64,000 nucleotides of DNA. Source: Niallia sp. NCCP-28 (GTDB lineage: Bacteria > Bacillota > Bacilli > Bacillales > Cytobacillaceae). Of the stretch, positions 9,110-18,782 are shown piece after piece. A program made the position numbers and the translations under genes. The notes beneath the pieces are model-generated. The model did no database searches, was not told the origin of the DNA, and saw nothing but the letters and a program-made list of their open reading frames with translations. Location of the stretch: NCBI RefSeq assembly GCF_023168165.1, contig NZ_BQYJ01000001.1, positions 186,001 to 250,000 of the forward strand, read 5' to 3'. The number at the start of each line of letters is the position of its first letter. Within the stretch, counting starts at the first letter, position 1.

Positions 9110-9982
9110 TCAATGAATATCATGCTTTTTGAAGTTTCCACCCTTAACTTCTGATACATCGTATATTGCGACAAAGGCTTTTGGGTCAATTTCTTGAATG
9201 ATTTCTTTCATTTTGCTTTCTTCCAAACGGTTAATGACACAAGTGATTTCCTTGAATTCTTCATTGGAGTAACCGCCAAGTGCTAGTGTATACGTTGCTC
9301 CACGACCTAATCTATCACGTATAGTTTCAACCATTAATTCAGGTTGAGTGGTAATAATTTTAAAAGTTTTCGAACCACTTAAACCTTCTTCCACAATATG
9401 TATTACTTTAGATGCGATAAAGTAAGCAATACCTGATAAAATGGCCCCTTGAAGACCAAATACAGTTGATACTACAATAAAAACAAACAAATTCAAAAAT
9501 AAAATTAAATCACTGGTTCCAAAAGGTAATTTTCGAGAAAGTAATACAGCTAACATATCAATTCCATCTAATGCACCACCATTACGTAAGGCTAATCCCA
9601 TCCCAAAACCAAGAATAACACCACCAACAACGGTTACCAATAATGTATCACCTTCAATTATCGTTGGAACATGATGCATTAGGATAGTTCCAATTGAAAG
9701 GGATACAATACCGATGATTGAATATATAGCAAAGCTTTTCCCAATTTGTTTGTAGCCTAAATATACGAAAGGGATATTCAGGATGGCAATAAAAATACTT
9801 AATGGCAATCCAAAAAGTTGTGAACCAACAATGCTTAGTCCTGTCACTCCCCCATCGGATACATTATTTGGGATTAATACTGACTCTAAACCATATGCTG
9901 CGAGAAGTCCCCCAATAATAATCAATAGTGCCCGTGAAACCATCATAAGTTTGCTGCGTTTTTGCTTTGTCATTGTACTCAC
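9110..9982 (-). CDS. YitT family membrane protein (DUF161 with C-terminal DUF2179)
   Basis: 290 residues. Five hydrophobic segments occupy residues about 15-200 with the family signatures LIPNNVSDGGVTGLSI and LRNGGALDGIDMLAVLLSRK. The soluble C-terminus (residues about 205-290) is the ferredoxin-like DUF2179 domain with TTQPELMVETIRDRLGRGAT and ALGGYSNEEFKEITCVINR. Start taken as the GTG at 9982 because GAGGG lies 7 bases upstream; an ATG three codons later is the alternative. Such proteins are often annotated as membrane proteins with a cytoplasmic sensor domain; transport function is not established. Single gene. Confidence 0.93.
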   Translation of the reverse strand: MSTMTKQKRSKLMMVSRALLIIIGGLLAAYGLESVLIPNNVSDGGVTGLSIVGSQLFGLPLSIFIAILNIPFVYLGYKQIGKSFAIYSIIGIVSLSIGTILMHHVPTIIEGDTLLVTVVGGVILGFGMGLALRNGGALDGIDMLAVLLSRKLPFGTSDLILFLNLFVFIVVSTVFGLQGAILSGIAYFIASKVIHIVEEGLSGSKTFKIITTQPELMVETIRDRLGRGATYTLALGGYSNEEFKEITCVINRLEESKMKEIIQEIDPKAFVAIYDVSEVKGGNFKKHDIH

Positions 9983-10140
9983 TTTATTTCCCTCTTTTCA
10001 AATTATTCAAATAACCTGCGACTTTCATTTAAGTTCTTTTAGGACAGACTATGGTCTATTTTAACACAGTTGTTCACTAACATAATAAAGCATCACTCGA
10101 AATATCTTAAAAAACAATAAAATAAATGTCCCCTTTTTTT

Positions 10141-10500
10141 ATCTTTTATGTATTCTAACCGCATTAAACCAGCACTGAATGGTTTTCGACAACTGGCCAA
10201 TTCCCTTATCTATATTACCTGTTTTAAAACTTTTTTTGAAATATGTCTCAATTTCAATCCTTATCCTTTTTTCCGATTTGTGAAATAACCCTTGTATAGC
10301 GACATAAGTTCCTTTGACATTGGTTAAAAATTGAGCATCAAAATTCTCTTCCGTAATTTGATCAATTGATTTAGCAATTCATAAGGTCAGCATTGTTGAT
10401 GAAAATATCTATTTTTCTATCGATTTCAATATCATCATTAAACAACTTTTTGATCTCTTTTACTTTATGAACAGCGATTGTTCTAGCACCTTGCGAATTA
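10141..10500 (-). pseudogene. Decayed short-chain dehydrogenase/reductase
   Basis: The minus strand codes for an SDR fragment in two frames. The first gives KIDIFINNADLMN, the NNAG-type cofactor motif with Asp for Gly, preceded by GARTIAVHKVKEIKKLF. A frameshift near 10380 leads into IAKSIDQITEENFDAQFLTN and VKGTYVAIQGLF, the helix-4 region of classical SDRs. The N-terminal glycine motif and the catalytic Tyr-Lys part are missing. It is truncated at both ends and frameshifted, so it cannot make an active enzyme. Confidence 0.8.
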
Positions 10501-10637
10501 ATTCAGCCGACTAAGTTCTTCAGCATTTTTTTAAAATCCTTTCGTTCCTCTTTGAATAAATCAAAATTATGGCAGGTGACCGTAAATTTAAGATATAACA
10601 CAAAAGGCTGCACCAAAATTAGGTCCAACTTATATCT

Positions 10638-10979
10638 CTATTTTCTCTTTAAGTATTCATCCAACCATGGCTTAATAAGAAGCAAAACGATAATAGGCTG
10701 CATTGCTTTTGTATAATCCATTCCCTCATCTTGTAAAAATTTAATCTCCCAGCCTAACTGTTTCAATTCTTTTTAAGTAATCCAGGTCACGCTGCCAAAG
10801 CTTTCTCCGTACACAAGGGAACCTTTTTCTCCGGCAAAAGCCAACCTGGATATAGTCAAATTTTTTTGAATTGCTCTATCATCAAAATTCATTAAGTTTT
10901 GATACAATAAAAGACTATTAAACTTTTTTAGTTTCAGAGACAATAAGGCTGAGTTTGCTTCAAAGCTTACGATGCTCAT
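10638..10979 (-). pseudogene. Open reading frame interrupted by one stop codon, unknown family
   Basis: Reading from the ATG at 10979, 68 codons end at a TAA (10773-10775). The same frame then continues for 44 more codons (KELKQLGWEIKFLQDEGMDY and so on) to a TAG at 10638. Protein-like composition on both sides suggests a single gene of about 113 codons broken by a nonsense mutation. There is a Gly-rich turn FAGEKGSLVYGESFGS before the stop. The family was not recognised and no ribosome site is visible before the ATG. Confidence 0.45.
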
Positions 10980-11213
10980 GGGAAATTAAAAAACTAGATT
11001 GTATCAATTATTCTGTATCTGGACGACTGACACTCTTATCTAACAAGAGATTTAGCATATATAGAGAAAAAGAAAAAAGATAGTTCTTTGTTGATTTCCA
11101 GCAGAAAAAACAAAGGACTATCAAAATACAAAAGATGCATCAAATTCTAACTTCTAAACAAACTGTTACTGACTTTGGCATCTAGCCTTTCAATATGCAG
11201 CCGATTTTTCAGC

Positions 11214-13304
11214 TTATTCAATTTTTTCAATTACAATAAAACACGTACTGTCGGGAAGCCTTGCCGTATTTCTGTCTTTATCCATTACTTTAACATGTGG
11301 CAGAATGTGCTCTTCATAGCCATCCTGCAGGTAATGCTGAAATATGAGCAACCGTCCCTTTTCCCCAAGAAGATTTTGAATGGCTTCTTTATACTCGCTT
11401 GGCGTAAAATAGCCAAATTGCTCTTGAACTTCATGAGGATATGCCTCCTCTCCCCATGTATATGTATAAAGAAATTCCATTAAATCATTAATTGGCAATT
11501 GAATGGTGCAATCATTTATTTGTTCATAGGATATTTTTCTCCCTTTAAAGTCATTCACGTACCTTCTAAAAAATTCAATTCCTTTCAATTGATAAAATTC
11601 CATTATTCTTATTTGATCTTTCGGCTCTGTCATAATTCCATCCCTGATAATAATTCTTCCACCTGGTTTCAAAACTTCAAAAGCGCTTTTCAGACTATCG
11701 ATGATTACTTCTGCATTGAATTTTTTCCCCTTATAAGGAATATAGGAATACATTTCATGCAGAATAGAAGAAAATACAATCGTATCAATACTATTTATTT
11801 CATAAAAATCCTTTAGTAATAGAGCATCTGCTTGTTTAACCAACCAACGCTTCTTTTCCCTAATTTTTTTCCTTTCTAATTCTTCTATTACATTGGTGGA
11901 GATATCAATGCCGATTACCGTCGCATTTGGATGATATTCAGACAATACATCTAACATAATGCCGCCGCCTGCACCTATATCCAGCATCTTACTCCCTACC
12001 GCATATTCTGCAATCACTTTTTTATGGTTTTGCGAATTATTCATGTCAGACAAATAGATGTGTTCATTGTGCAGCCGATCAAAACCATCTTTCCTAAAGC
12101 CAAAGAAGTCATATAAGAGAATAATAGAACGTTCATACAATGGAGACTTTTCTGCTTCCTGACAAAATTCAATTAATTTTTCTCCTGCTTTAGAGTAAAT
12201 AAACTTTGCTCCTATTATTTCATCCAATTGATTCATTGCAACAATCGCCAATTCTACATGCTCATTCTGTACATATTTGCCTTTCATCAAATCTTCTATA
12301 TTCAGTTCTTTCAAATAGGCTTCTATTATTCTTTTTTTATATAAGTTAATCATTTTTTTGCCTTTATAATCATAATAGATATCCTTCATAAAAGGCTCAA
12401 AACTAATTTGCTTTAAAGTTAAAGGATTTGCCTTTTGATAAATTAATAGAAAAATTTTCAAAAATTCATCAAAAGAGAAATCATGGAGTGCTGCCTCTAC
12501 ATACCACATATCTGTTTTTCTAAAAAAAGTTTGGAATAACTTTTTTAGTTTTTTATCCGAAAAATATCGGTCATATAACAGATTAAAGTTTTCGCCATTT
12601 TTAATGGAGGATTTTCTTAATTTCATAATCCTTTTCTTTAAAAGATATTCTTTCCCTCTTTCCCCTTTCAAAATCCAATTAATTACATCCCCTACTTCTC
12701 CTTGGACCTCATTCCAAGTAGCGGCTGAAACAGCTTCAATAATGCACTGATTGAGAACATACAGCATATTGCCTATATTTATTGGATATGTCTCCCTATT
12801 TTGATGAAGAAAATCCATTAAAGGCTCTAATTGGCGAAATCGAACTTCTCCTCTAATAAATTGTCCTATCAGCCCATGAGTGGAGATTAAAATATAAACA
12901 AGCTCTTCATTATCTAATACTCGCTCTTTAATTGGAATAGCCATTTTTTCATCTGCATAAATCTGCGCTGATCCAATATTATGTATGCCTAATTGAAAGC
13001 CACGATTTTTCCATTCTTTTCTTTTATGCTCCAATCCGCATTTGGCAACATCGCTCCAAATCAAAACCTCTTCTATGATTTCTTTTTCGTATTCGCTCAC
13101 TTTGAGGCTGCCGTTTAATATTTCCAATGATTTTTCAATATAGGAAAGGACAGGATTATCTTTTATTCCTCCAAGTGATTCCACTTGTTCTAAATTAACA
13201 TTCTTTTCTTTTGTTAAATATAGATACTGCAGCCACTTTTGTTCACGGAGCAAGGTTTTATCACCCATTTTTACTTTTTGAATGGAATATAAAGAATGCA
13301 GCAT
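11214..13304 (-). CDS. Large two-part class I SAM-dependent methyltransferase
   Basis: 696 residues, ATG with AAGGAGGA 8 bases upstream. The C-terminal third (residues about 430-690) is a class I Rossmann methyltransferase: motif I MLDIGAGGGIML at about residue 440, motif II acidic end TVIGIDIS, motif IV region TIVFSSILHEMYSY, and LKPGGRIIIRDG as motif V/VI. The 430 residues before it are all-helical in appearance, without a recognised domain, and are not hydrophobic enough to be in the membrane. Small-molecule or peptide methylation is possible, as in toxin or natural-product genes, but no biosynthetic neighbours are present. It stands alone, between decayed genes. Substrate unknown. Confidence 0.8.
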   Translation of the reverse strand: MLHSLYSIQKVKMGDKTLLREQKWLQYLYLTKEKNVNLEQVESLGGIKDNPVLSYIEKSLEILNGSLKVSEYEKEIIEEVLIWSDVAKCGLEHKRKEWKNRGFQLGIHNIGSAQIYADEKMAIPIKERVLDNEELVYILISTHGLIGQFIRGEVRFRQLEPLMDFLHQNRETYPINIGNMLYVLNQCIIEAVSAATWNEVQGEVGDVINWILKGERGKEYLLKKRIMKLRKSSIKNGENFNLLYDRYFSDKKLKKLFQTFFRKTDMWYVEAALHDFSFDEFLKIFLLIYQKANPLTLKQISFEPFMKDIYYDYKGKKMINLYKKRIIEAYLKELNIEDLMKGKYVQNEHVELAIVAMNQLDEIIGAKFIYSKAGEKLIEFCQEAEKSPLYERSIILLYDFFGFRKDGFDRLHNEHIYLSDMNNSQNHKKVIAEYAVGSKMLDIGAGGGIMLDVLSEYHPNATVIGIDISTNVIEELERKKIREKKRWLVKQADALLLKDFYEINSIDTIVFSSILHEMYSYIPYKGKKFNAEVIIDSLKSAFEVLKPGGRIIIRDGIMTEPKDQIRIMEFYQLKGIEFFRRYVNDFKGRKISYEQINDCTIQLPINDLMEFLYTYTWGEEAYPHEVQEQFGYFTPSEYKEAIQNLLGEKGRLLIFQHYLQDGYEEHILPHVKVMDKDRNTARLPDSTCFIVIEKIE

Positions 13305-13649
13305 GATAATTCCTCCTTAATGTTGCGATTAAGAAAGCCTCTTTTTCTAATGTTAGCATAGGTCGAGCATAGATTTCGAAAAAAGGAAAAAACAGTATCA
13401 CTGTTAGCAACACCGCTTCCATCAATTCCCTAAAATTTCATTAGGAAGCCTAACAAAAGAAAAACAATGACATAATGGATACTCCCCTGTTTGTATGCTT
13501 TCTGTTTAAAATCCCCCCTTTTCTATAAGGCATAATAACCATTGATAAAAACTATTCCCAAAAAATCTAATTCTAAAGCACAGACACTCTTTCAGCTAAA
13601 ATAGCTTAAACATTAAAAGCTTCAGAAATCCTTATAAGAAATTCATTTT
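13305..13649. other. Intergenic stretch, no gene recognised
   Basis: About 345 bases holding the presumed promoter of the methyltransferase gene (minus) and the upstream side of the marR remnant (plus). Nothing else could be supported. Confidence 0.5.
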
Positions 13650-13898
13650 ATGTTGACGAAAAAAAGGTTTAGAAACTATACTAACTGCATGAATAAAAAT
13701 CAACTCCCAAATAATACGAATAATGGAAGTCGCAATTTAGGTCGACTGATTATGCAACTTCGGCGACTTGAACGAAAACCTCATCATTTTGGAAATGCTG
13801 GACCATTAACACCTAGTAAAATTCATACAGTGGAAGCGATTAGAACTGAAGGAGCTGTTCTTATAAGTGAGCTCGCTATGCGGCTGGGCATTACGAAA
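13650..13898 (+). pseudogene. Truncated MarR-family regulator
   Basis: The plus-strand frame encodes the N-terminal third of a MarR-type protein: NLGRLIMQLRRLERKPHHFG, LTPSKIHTVEAIRTEGAVLI and SELAMRLGITK, which is the dimerisation helix and the start of the winged helix-turn-helix. At 13898 the homology stops abruptly and the frame runs for 41 codons into the antisense of the neighbouring spoIIP-like gene. The DNA-recognition helix and wing are therefore lost, presumably by a deletion that joined the two genes tail to tail. Confidence 0.75.
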
Positions 13899-13900
13899 AT

Positions 13901-14815
13901 TTACGATTCCTTCTCATTTATCGTTTCTTTAATTATTTCTGCCAAAATATCCGTTGTTCTATATGCCTCTTCCAGTGTGTTTTCTACTCCGCCAATTTCT
14001 AATAAAACAGAATTTTTTTGAACATCTTGATTATAGGTATTTCGAGGGTTTACTCCTTTTTCCACTACACCTCTTGATAATCCAGGATATAATTCTTCTA
14101 ATCTTTTATGGAGAATCATGGCGAATTCTCTATTTGCTTCATAATTATCACTTGTTTTAGATACAACAAATACAATTCTCCCAAAATCTTTGCCCTCTAT
14201 ATTAATAGTTGTAGTTTTTCTATCATTAAAGTCTCTGTGAATATCAAAGATCATTGCTATACTCTTATTGTCCTTTAATGTATCTTGCAATACTTCTCTT
14301 GACACTATATAAGAGTCCAAAAATGATAAATTTCGTTCCTTTAAAATTCCAGCTACATCTGTATCATCGTGGATGGTGCTGATATTATTTTCTTTTAATG
14401 CCCTGCTCAACTCTTTTCCAATCAATGTGACATTTTTAGTATCGCTAATTGCTTCATTGGCACTTTTTACATTAAGTTCTGGAATAAAGGATTCAGTATT
14501 ATGGGAATGATAAATAAACACTAATGGATTTTTTTCTTTCCTATTATCATCAAGTATAGAGAAAGATTCCTCTCCAAGATTATATAAAGCATTTGTCATT
14601 ACCTCTTTTCCACTAAATAAAAATAACCAAGAAAAAGCAAATGCAAAAAATAAAACACCACTTGAAATGGCAGATACTTTTTTTATCATCAATTTTCTCT
14701 TCATACTGCGTGCTTTTTGTCTAAGCTTATTTTCAGTTGCAATAATAAACTCTTTGTTTGGACTTTTGGGATGCATATTCTTTATCATTTCAAATAAGTC
14801 TTTTTCATTTTGCAT
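13901..14815 (-). CDS. SpoIIP-domain membrane protein, candidate anti-sigma factor
   Basis: 304 residues. Residues 1-45 are a charged, probably cytoplasmic stretch, residues about 47-67 a single membrane segment, and residues about 95-300 a SpoIIP-type peptidoglycan amidase/endopeptidase domain: HSHNTESF at about 101, DIHRD at about 193, and the C-terminal SVLLEIGGVENTLEEA. The histidines and glutamates expected of the zinc amidase are present. It is shorter than sporulation SpoIIP (about 400). Its start overlaps the 3' end of the ECF sigma gene by 11 bases, the usual layout for an anti-sigma factor, so the N-terminus may hold the sigma factor at the membrane while the outer domain senses or cuts cell wall. 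That role is inference. Confidence 0.85.
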   Translation of the reverse strand: MQNEKDLFEMIKNMHPKSPNKEFIIATENKLRQKARSMKRKLMIKKVSAISSGVLFFAFAFSWLFLFSGKEVMTNALYNLGEESFSILDDNRKEKNPLVFIYHSHNTESFIPELNVKSANEAISDTKNVTLIGKELSRALKENNISTIHDDTDVAGILKERNLSFLDSYIVSREVLQDTLKDNKSIAMIFDIHRDFNDRKTTTINIEGKDFGRIVFVVSKTSDNYEANREFAMILHKRLEELYPGLSRGVVEKGVNPRNTYNQDVQKNSVLLEIGGVENTLEEAYRTTDILAEIIKETINEKES

Positions 14816-15344
14816 GGATTAAAACCTCCTCGATATTCATATTTAATTTTCTTTTGAGGTCTTTTAAGGCTCTATGATAATCTACTTTCACTTTGGATTC
14901 ACTGCATTGCAAAATTGCAGATGTCTCTTTTATGGAAAATTCATTTATGCCACGAAGTATAACAACCGCCCTATAATTAGGCTTTAATTTAGCAACAGAT
15001 TCATGGACCATTTTTTTCATTGCATTCATTTCCATTTCTTCATCAGGTTTTTTTTCCTTTGATTCTAATTGTTTAAAAAATCCATCCTTAAAAATAGAAT
15101 AAAATCTTTTTTTTCTATAATGATCAACTGCTGTATGTTTGGCGATGGAAAAAATCCATGTTTTCAAATTATTTTCTCCATTAAAGCTGGGCAAACTTTT
15201 TAATACACGAATAAATACTTCTTGCGTCAAATCCTCTGCATCGTTTTGATTTCCTGTAAAACAAACAAGAAATCTATACACATCTAAATAGTGATTTTTG
15301 TAAATAGCAACTATACTGGACTCCAAATTCTTTAAGTCAATCAA
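14805..15344 (-). CDS. ECF-type RNA polymerase sigma factor
   Basis: 179 residues, typical ECF length. Region 2 (residues about 15-85) contains DAEDLTQEVFIRVLKSLPSF and LKTWIFSIAKHTAVDHYRKK; region 4 (about 115-170) contains the helix-turn-helix FSIKETSAILQCSESKVKVD. The AEDLTQEVF core-binding motif is close to SigM/SigV/SigX-like bacillar factors. It is the first gene of a two-gene operon with the SpoIIP-domain protein (11-base overlap). ECF operons commonly autoregulate; a -35 AAC-type motif could not be fixed with confidence. GGAGG-type site precedes the ATG. Confidence 0.95.
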   Translation of the reverse strand: MIDLKNLESSIVAIYKNHYLDVYRFLVCFTGNQNDAEDLTQEVFIRVLKSLPSFNGENNLKTWIFSIAKHTAVDHYRKKRFYSIFKDGFFKQLESKEKKPDEEMEMNAMKKMVHESVAKLKPNYRAVVILRGINEFSIKETSAILQCSESKVKVDYHRALKDLKRKLNMNIEEVLIHAK

Positions 15345-15414
15345 ACTTTTCCCTCCTTGTTATGTTTTCACTTATTATTCGTTTAAGGTTTGAAAAAAGT
15401 TACAATTTTTCCCT

Positions 15415-15449
15415 TCAAAAAAAGCAGAGTATAACTTTCTATACTCTGC
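15415..15449 (-). terminator. Terminator between the GGDEF-EAL gene and the sigma operon
   Basis: On the minus strand GCAGAGTATA pairs with TATACTCTGC (perfect 10-base stem, 6-base loop), followed by TTTTTTTG. It lies 140 bases after the GGDEF-EAL stop. Confidence 0.8.
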
Positions 15450-15589
15450 AGGCTAAATGATTTAAACGTTTTCTTATTATCTAAATCAGAAATATTTTTT
15501 AAGTTATTTTCGGGAACATCGAATAGACTGCAACTTAGTTGGACAAAAAAGGAATCCCTTATTTAAGGTTTCATGTTAATAAAAACCTC

Positions 15590-18007
15590 TTATTCACTTT
15601 TATTTAAAAGCCAATAATCAATAATATCTTCTGCAGATAAAGGCTTGCTAAAATAAAACCCTTGCACCTCATGGCATCCCCATTCATTAAGAATTAGCAC
15701 CTGTTCTTTCTGTTCAACTCCTTCTGCTGTTACTATAATACCTAAATTCTCAGCAACCGATATCAATGATTGTACTATCGCTCCATTATTTTTATTATTT
15801 GGCAATCCATTGATAAAGGATCGATCAATTTTAATTCTATCTAAATTAAATTTAGATAAATAAGTTAAGGATGTATAGCCTGTACCGAAATCATCCATGG
15901 ATACCTGAAATCCCTTTTCTTTAAGTATATTGATTTTTCTTCTGGTCAATTCTGTGTTATCTATCGCTAAACTCTCCGTGATTTCCATATCTAACATAAA
16001 AGACGGAAGTTGATATTTTTTCAATTGTTCTAATAAATAATCAATAAAATTACTGTCTAAGAAGTGGATTGGAGATATGTTAATGGATAAATGAAAATCA
16101 ACATGATACTGCGAAATCCACCCAGAAAAAATTTTACACGCTTCTTCAATAATCCAATCGCTAAGTGGAATGATTAGACCAGTTTCTTCTGCTAGAGGAA
16201 TAAATTCGCCTGGACTGATAATTCCTCTTATAGGATGATTCCATCTGATTAATGTTTCTACTCCCACAATCTTATAATCAATGGAACTATGTTTAGGCTG
16301 AAAGTATAATATAAATTGCTTTTGTTCGATTGCCAACTTTAATTCGTCAAGCATATTTATTTGTTTTAATTTCTCTTCTTCAAACTCAGAAGAATATTGA
16401 ATATAATTGTTTCTTCCAGATTTCTTTGCTTTATACATTGCCATATCAGCATGCTTTATCAAGGTATTAATGTCTTCTCCATCACTGGGATAATAAGAAA
16501 CCCCTATACTTAATGTAATATTTTTTAATGATTCTTGAATTTTAAATGGCTCTTTCATTTCTGATTGAATATTTTGTATTACATCTAATACTTCTAATTT
16601 ATTCCGAATTTCCGTAAGGCATATTAAAAATTCATCTCCCCCCATTCTCGCAATTAGTCCTTTGCTTTCCATTGAGTTTTTTAATCTTGCAGCGACTTGC
16701 TGAAGAAAAATATCTCCAGCTATATGGCCAAGATGATCATTTATGTCTTTAAACATATCAATATCTATCAGAATAGTTGCATATAAAGTTGCAGAATTAC
16801 TATGTTTTTCTACTTCACGATAGATTCCTCTTCGATTTAATAACCCGGTTAATTCATCATGATAAGCTAAGAATTTTATTTTTTCTTGCATTTCAACTTG
16901 TTCGGTTATATCCTGTGCAATAAAATAGGCTCCCGTAATCTCTTCATTAATTTTAATAGGTAATGCAGTAACCTTTAGTTTTACTGATTTTTCGTTTTTT
17001 GTAGACATTATTGTTCTAAAATTAGCATTGCTGCCTTTATATACTTCTTGAAGTATCTCATTCCATTTTTGCTTTTCATCTTCAATTAATAAATCTGATA
17101 ATGTTAATGGAAGCAGCTCATCTAATGTAAGGCCAGTCAATGGCAGAACTGATGAATTTAAAGCAATAAAGTTCCCTTGAAGGTCTAAAGTGAACACTGC
17201 ATCAGGATTATTTTCAAAAAGAGACCGGTAATGCTGCTCATTGATGGTAAGAACTTCATTTTTATGCTCTAATTGACCTTGCTGATAAATAAGCTGATTT
17301 TCTATATAATGAATAGTGAGGAGCAACAAAGCTACAACACTAACTAATGCCATTGTCCCCATATAAAAGTTCATTTTTAAAAAAAGACTTATTATAAAAA
17401 TATAAACACTGGAATTTATGCAAATGCTGAACATAAAAAAAAGAAAAAATATTTTAAAAGGAGATATATGTCTTTTGATAATTAATTTATCCATATAGAG
17501 ATGTTCATATATTCTTGCTAAAGTATAAATGGAAGCTGCCAACAATACAAACGATATAATTGCATGTTCTTTTATTAAAAATATTGGAATTTTTAATGAA
17601 TGGATAAAAGAATAAGTAAATCCTAATATAAATACAGCTCCAAAAACACCGATTAAAAAATATGTATATAGTTCTTTTTGTTTACTGGTTTTATAATTTT
17701 TTAGCTTTACAGGAAGTTTCTCAGGAATATTCAACAGTCCAAAACATATAAAGCAAAAGAGAATACTGACTAAACCATTCTTTAATAATAACAGTAAAGT
17801 TTCTGTTCCAAAATCTATAGCATTGGTTCCTAAAAGGCATAAATATGGTATTAAAGTGATTAAGATGCCGCAATTTATTGCTAGAAATGCATTAAGGGTA
17901 AACTCATTATAATTTCTTTTTGCACTTATATTATTAATATACATAATAAAAAATAGTGAGAAGAGACATATAAAAATACTTAACAATAAAAATAAAAATA
18001 GATCCAT
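15590..18007 (-). CDS. Membrane-bound PAS-GGDEF-EAL cyclic-di-GMP enzyme
   Basis: 805 residues from ATG at 18007, which has AGGAGG 8 bases upstream; an ATG 21 bases earlier overlaps that site. Residues 1-240 hold about seven hydrophobic segments, followed by a PAS domain (about 255-370), a GGDEF domain with RMGGDEF at about 455, and an EAL domain from about 560. The GGDEF signature is intact, so diguanylate cyclase activity is possible. The EAL signature reads ETLIRWNHP, with Thr for Ala; the metal-binding Glu is kept, and DDFGTGYTSLTYL plus EGVEQ are intact, so phosphodiesterase activity is also plausible. Single gene that makes or breaks c-di-GMP in response to an unknown membrane or PAS signal. 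Confidence 0.93.
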   Translation of the reverse strand: MDLFLFLLLSIFICLFSLFFIMYINNISAKRNYNEFTLNAFLAINCGILITLIPYLCLLGTNAIDFGTETLLLLLKNGLVSILFCFICFGLLNIPEKLPVKLKNYKTSKQKELYTYFLIGVFGAVFILGFTYSFIHSLKIPIFLIKEHAIISFVLLAASIYTLARIYEHLYMDKLIIKRHISPFKIFFLFFMFSICINSSVYIFIISLFLKMNFYMGTMALVSVVALLLLTIHYIENQLIYQQGQLEHKNEVLTINEQHYRSLFENNPDAVFTLDLQGNFIALNSSVLPLTGLTLDELLPLTLSDLLIEDEKQKWNEILQEVYKGSNANFRTIMSTKNEKSVKLKVTALPIKINEEITGAYFIAQDITEQVEMQEKIKFLAYHDELTGLLNRRGIYREVEKHSNSATLYATILIDIDMFKDINDHLGHIAGDIFLQQVAARLKNSMESKGLIARMGGDEFLICLTEIRNKLEVLDVIQNIQSEMKEPFKIQESLKNITLSIGVSYYPSDGEDINTLIKHADMAMYKAKKSGRNNYIQYSSEFEEEKLKQINMLDELKLAIEQKQFILYFQPKHSSIDYKIVGVETLIRWNHPIRGIISPGEFIPLAEETGLIIPLSDWIIEEACKIFSGWISQYHVDFHLSINISPIHFLDSNFIDYLLEQLKKYQLPSFMLDMEITESLAIDNTELTRRKINILKEKGFQVSMDDFGTGYTSLTYLSKFNLDRIKIDRSFINGLPNNKNNGAIVQSLISVAENLGIIVTAEGVEQKEQVLILNEWGCHEVQGFYFSKPLSAEDIIDYWLLNKSE

Positions 18008-18255
18008 GGTTTTCCTCCTAGATATCATTTAAAACTAAATACTAAAATAACATCTGTGTTTTCTTTTGGCTATAAAAAAACTTAGAATTAACTATTATAG
18101 AATTTAGTGGAAAAAATAAATATATGCTATATAAGAGTACTTTCTAGATTATCAGTGTATAAGTATCTCTCCTTTCTTTTTTTATTTAGTGTTCACCTCT
18201 TTTGAAAATCTCATGATATTTTCAGTGTTTGCAAATCATCATTTCTAAATTCAAC

Positions 18256-18308
18256 ATAAAATGAAACTTCAATCAGTAGGGTTTTACTGCCCGTTAATGC
18301 TGGATAAA
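18256..18308 (+). repeat. Dispersed repeat, copy R2 (internal deletion)
   Basis: Only the two ends remain: ATAAAATGAAACTTCAATCA followed after GTAGGG by TTTTACTGCCCGTTAATGCT and GATAAA. The middle 100 bases are missing, as expected from recombination between two GGGTTTT-like stretches. Confidence 0.8.
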
Positions 18309-18435
18309 ATAATATCCTCTTTGCTGCCAATAAACACGATTAAAAGAATCTTTTCGAGTCGCGTAATAATCGCCTCTATTATAACTCTAACTGATGATTT
18401 TGATATCAGTGGTGCAAGCAAGTTATCTTAAACCC

Positions 18436-18738
18436 TTAGATAAAATTAGCAAATACAGGACATAGTCTCAGATTTCCCATTCTCAAAATCCCTCTTAAAA
18501 GAGCGAAATGCTTATCATCAAGACTCATTCGTTTCATATCACAATTTTTTATGCTATCAAGTGAAAACATGAGCCCACTTTGTTTCACTAGATCCATGCT
18601 ATTGATGAAGTCCACAAAGCTTATATATTCAACTTCTCTTTCTATATCATCATCTTTTTCAGATTTCTCGCAGGGTAAGCACCTTTTGGAAAAATAGAAA
18701 GCCGCTGCTGCAACGGTCAGTAAAAAATTTATTAGTGT
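18436..18738 (-). pseudogene. Remnant of a small membrane-anchored protein gene
   Basis: A minus-strand frame of about 100 codons with protein-like content: a hydrophobic start INFLLTVAAAAFYFSKR, a charged middle EKDDDIEREVEYISFVDFIN and the end RMGNLRLCPVFANFI, closing with TAA at 18436. There is no ATG, GTG or TTG in frame before the hydrophobic part, and a stop lies just upstream, so the 5' end seems lost next to cassette copy 2. Family not recognised. It could alternatively start from a rare codon. Confidence 0.45.
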
Positions 18739-18782
18739 TTAAAACAGATAAATAACATTTCTATATTATTTCCGAAAAAACA

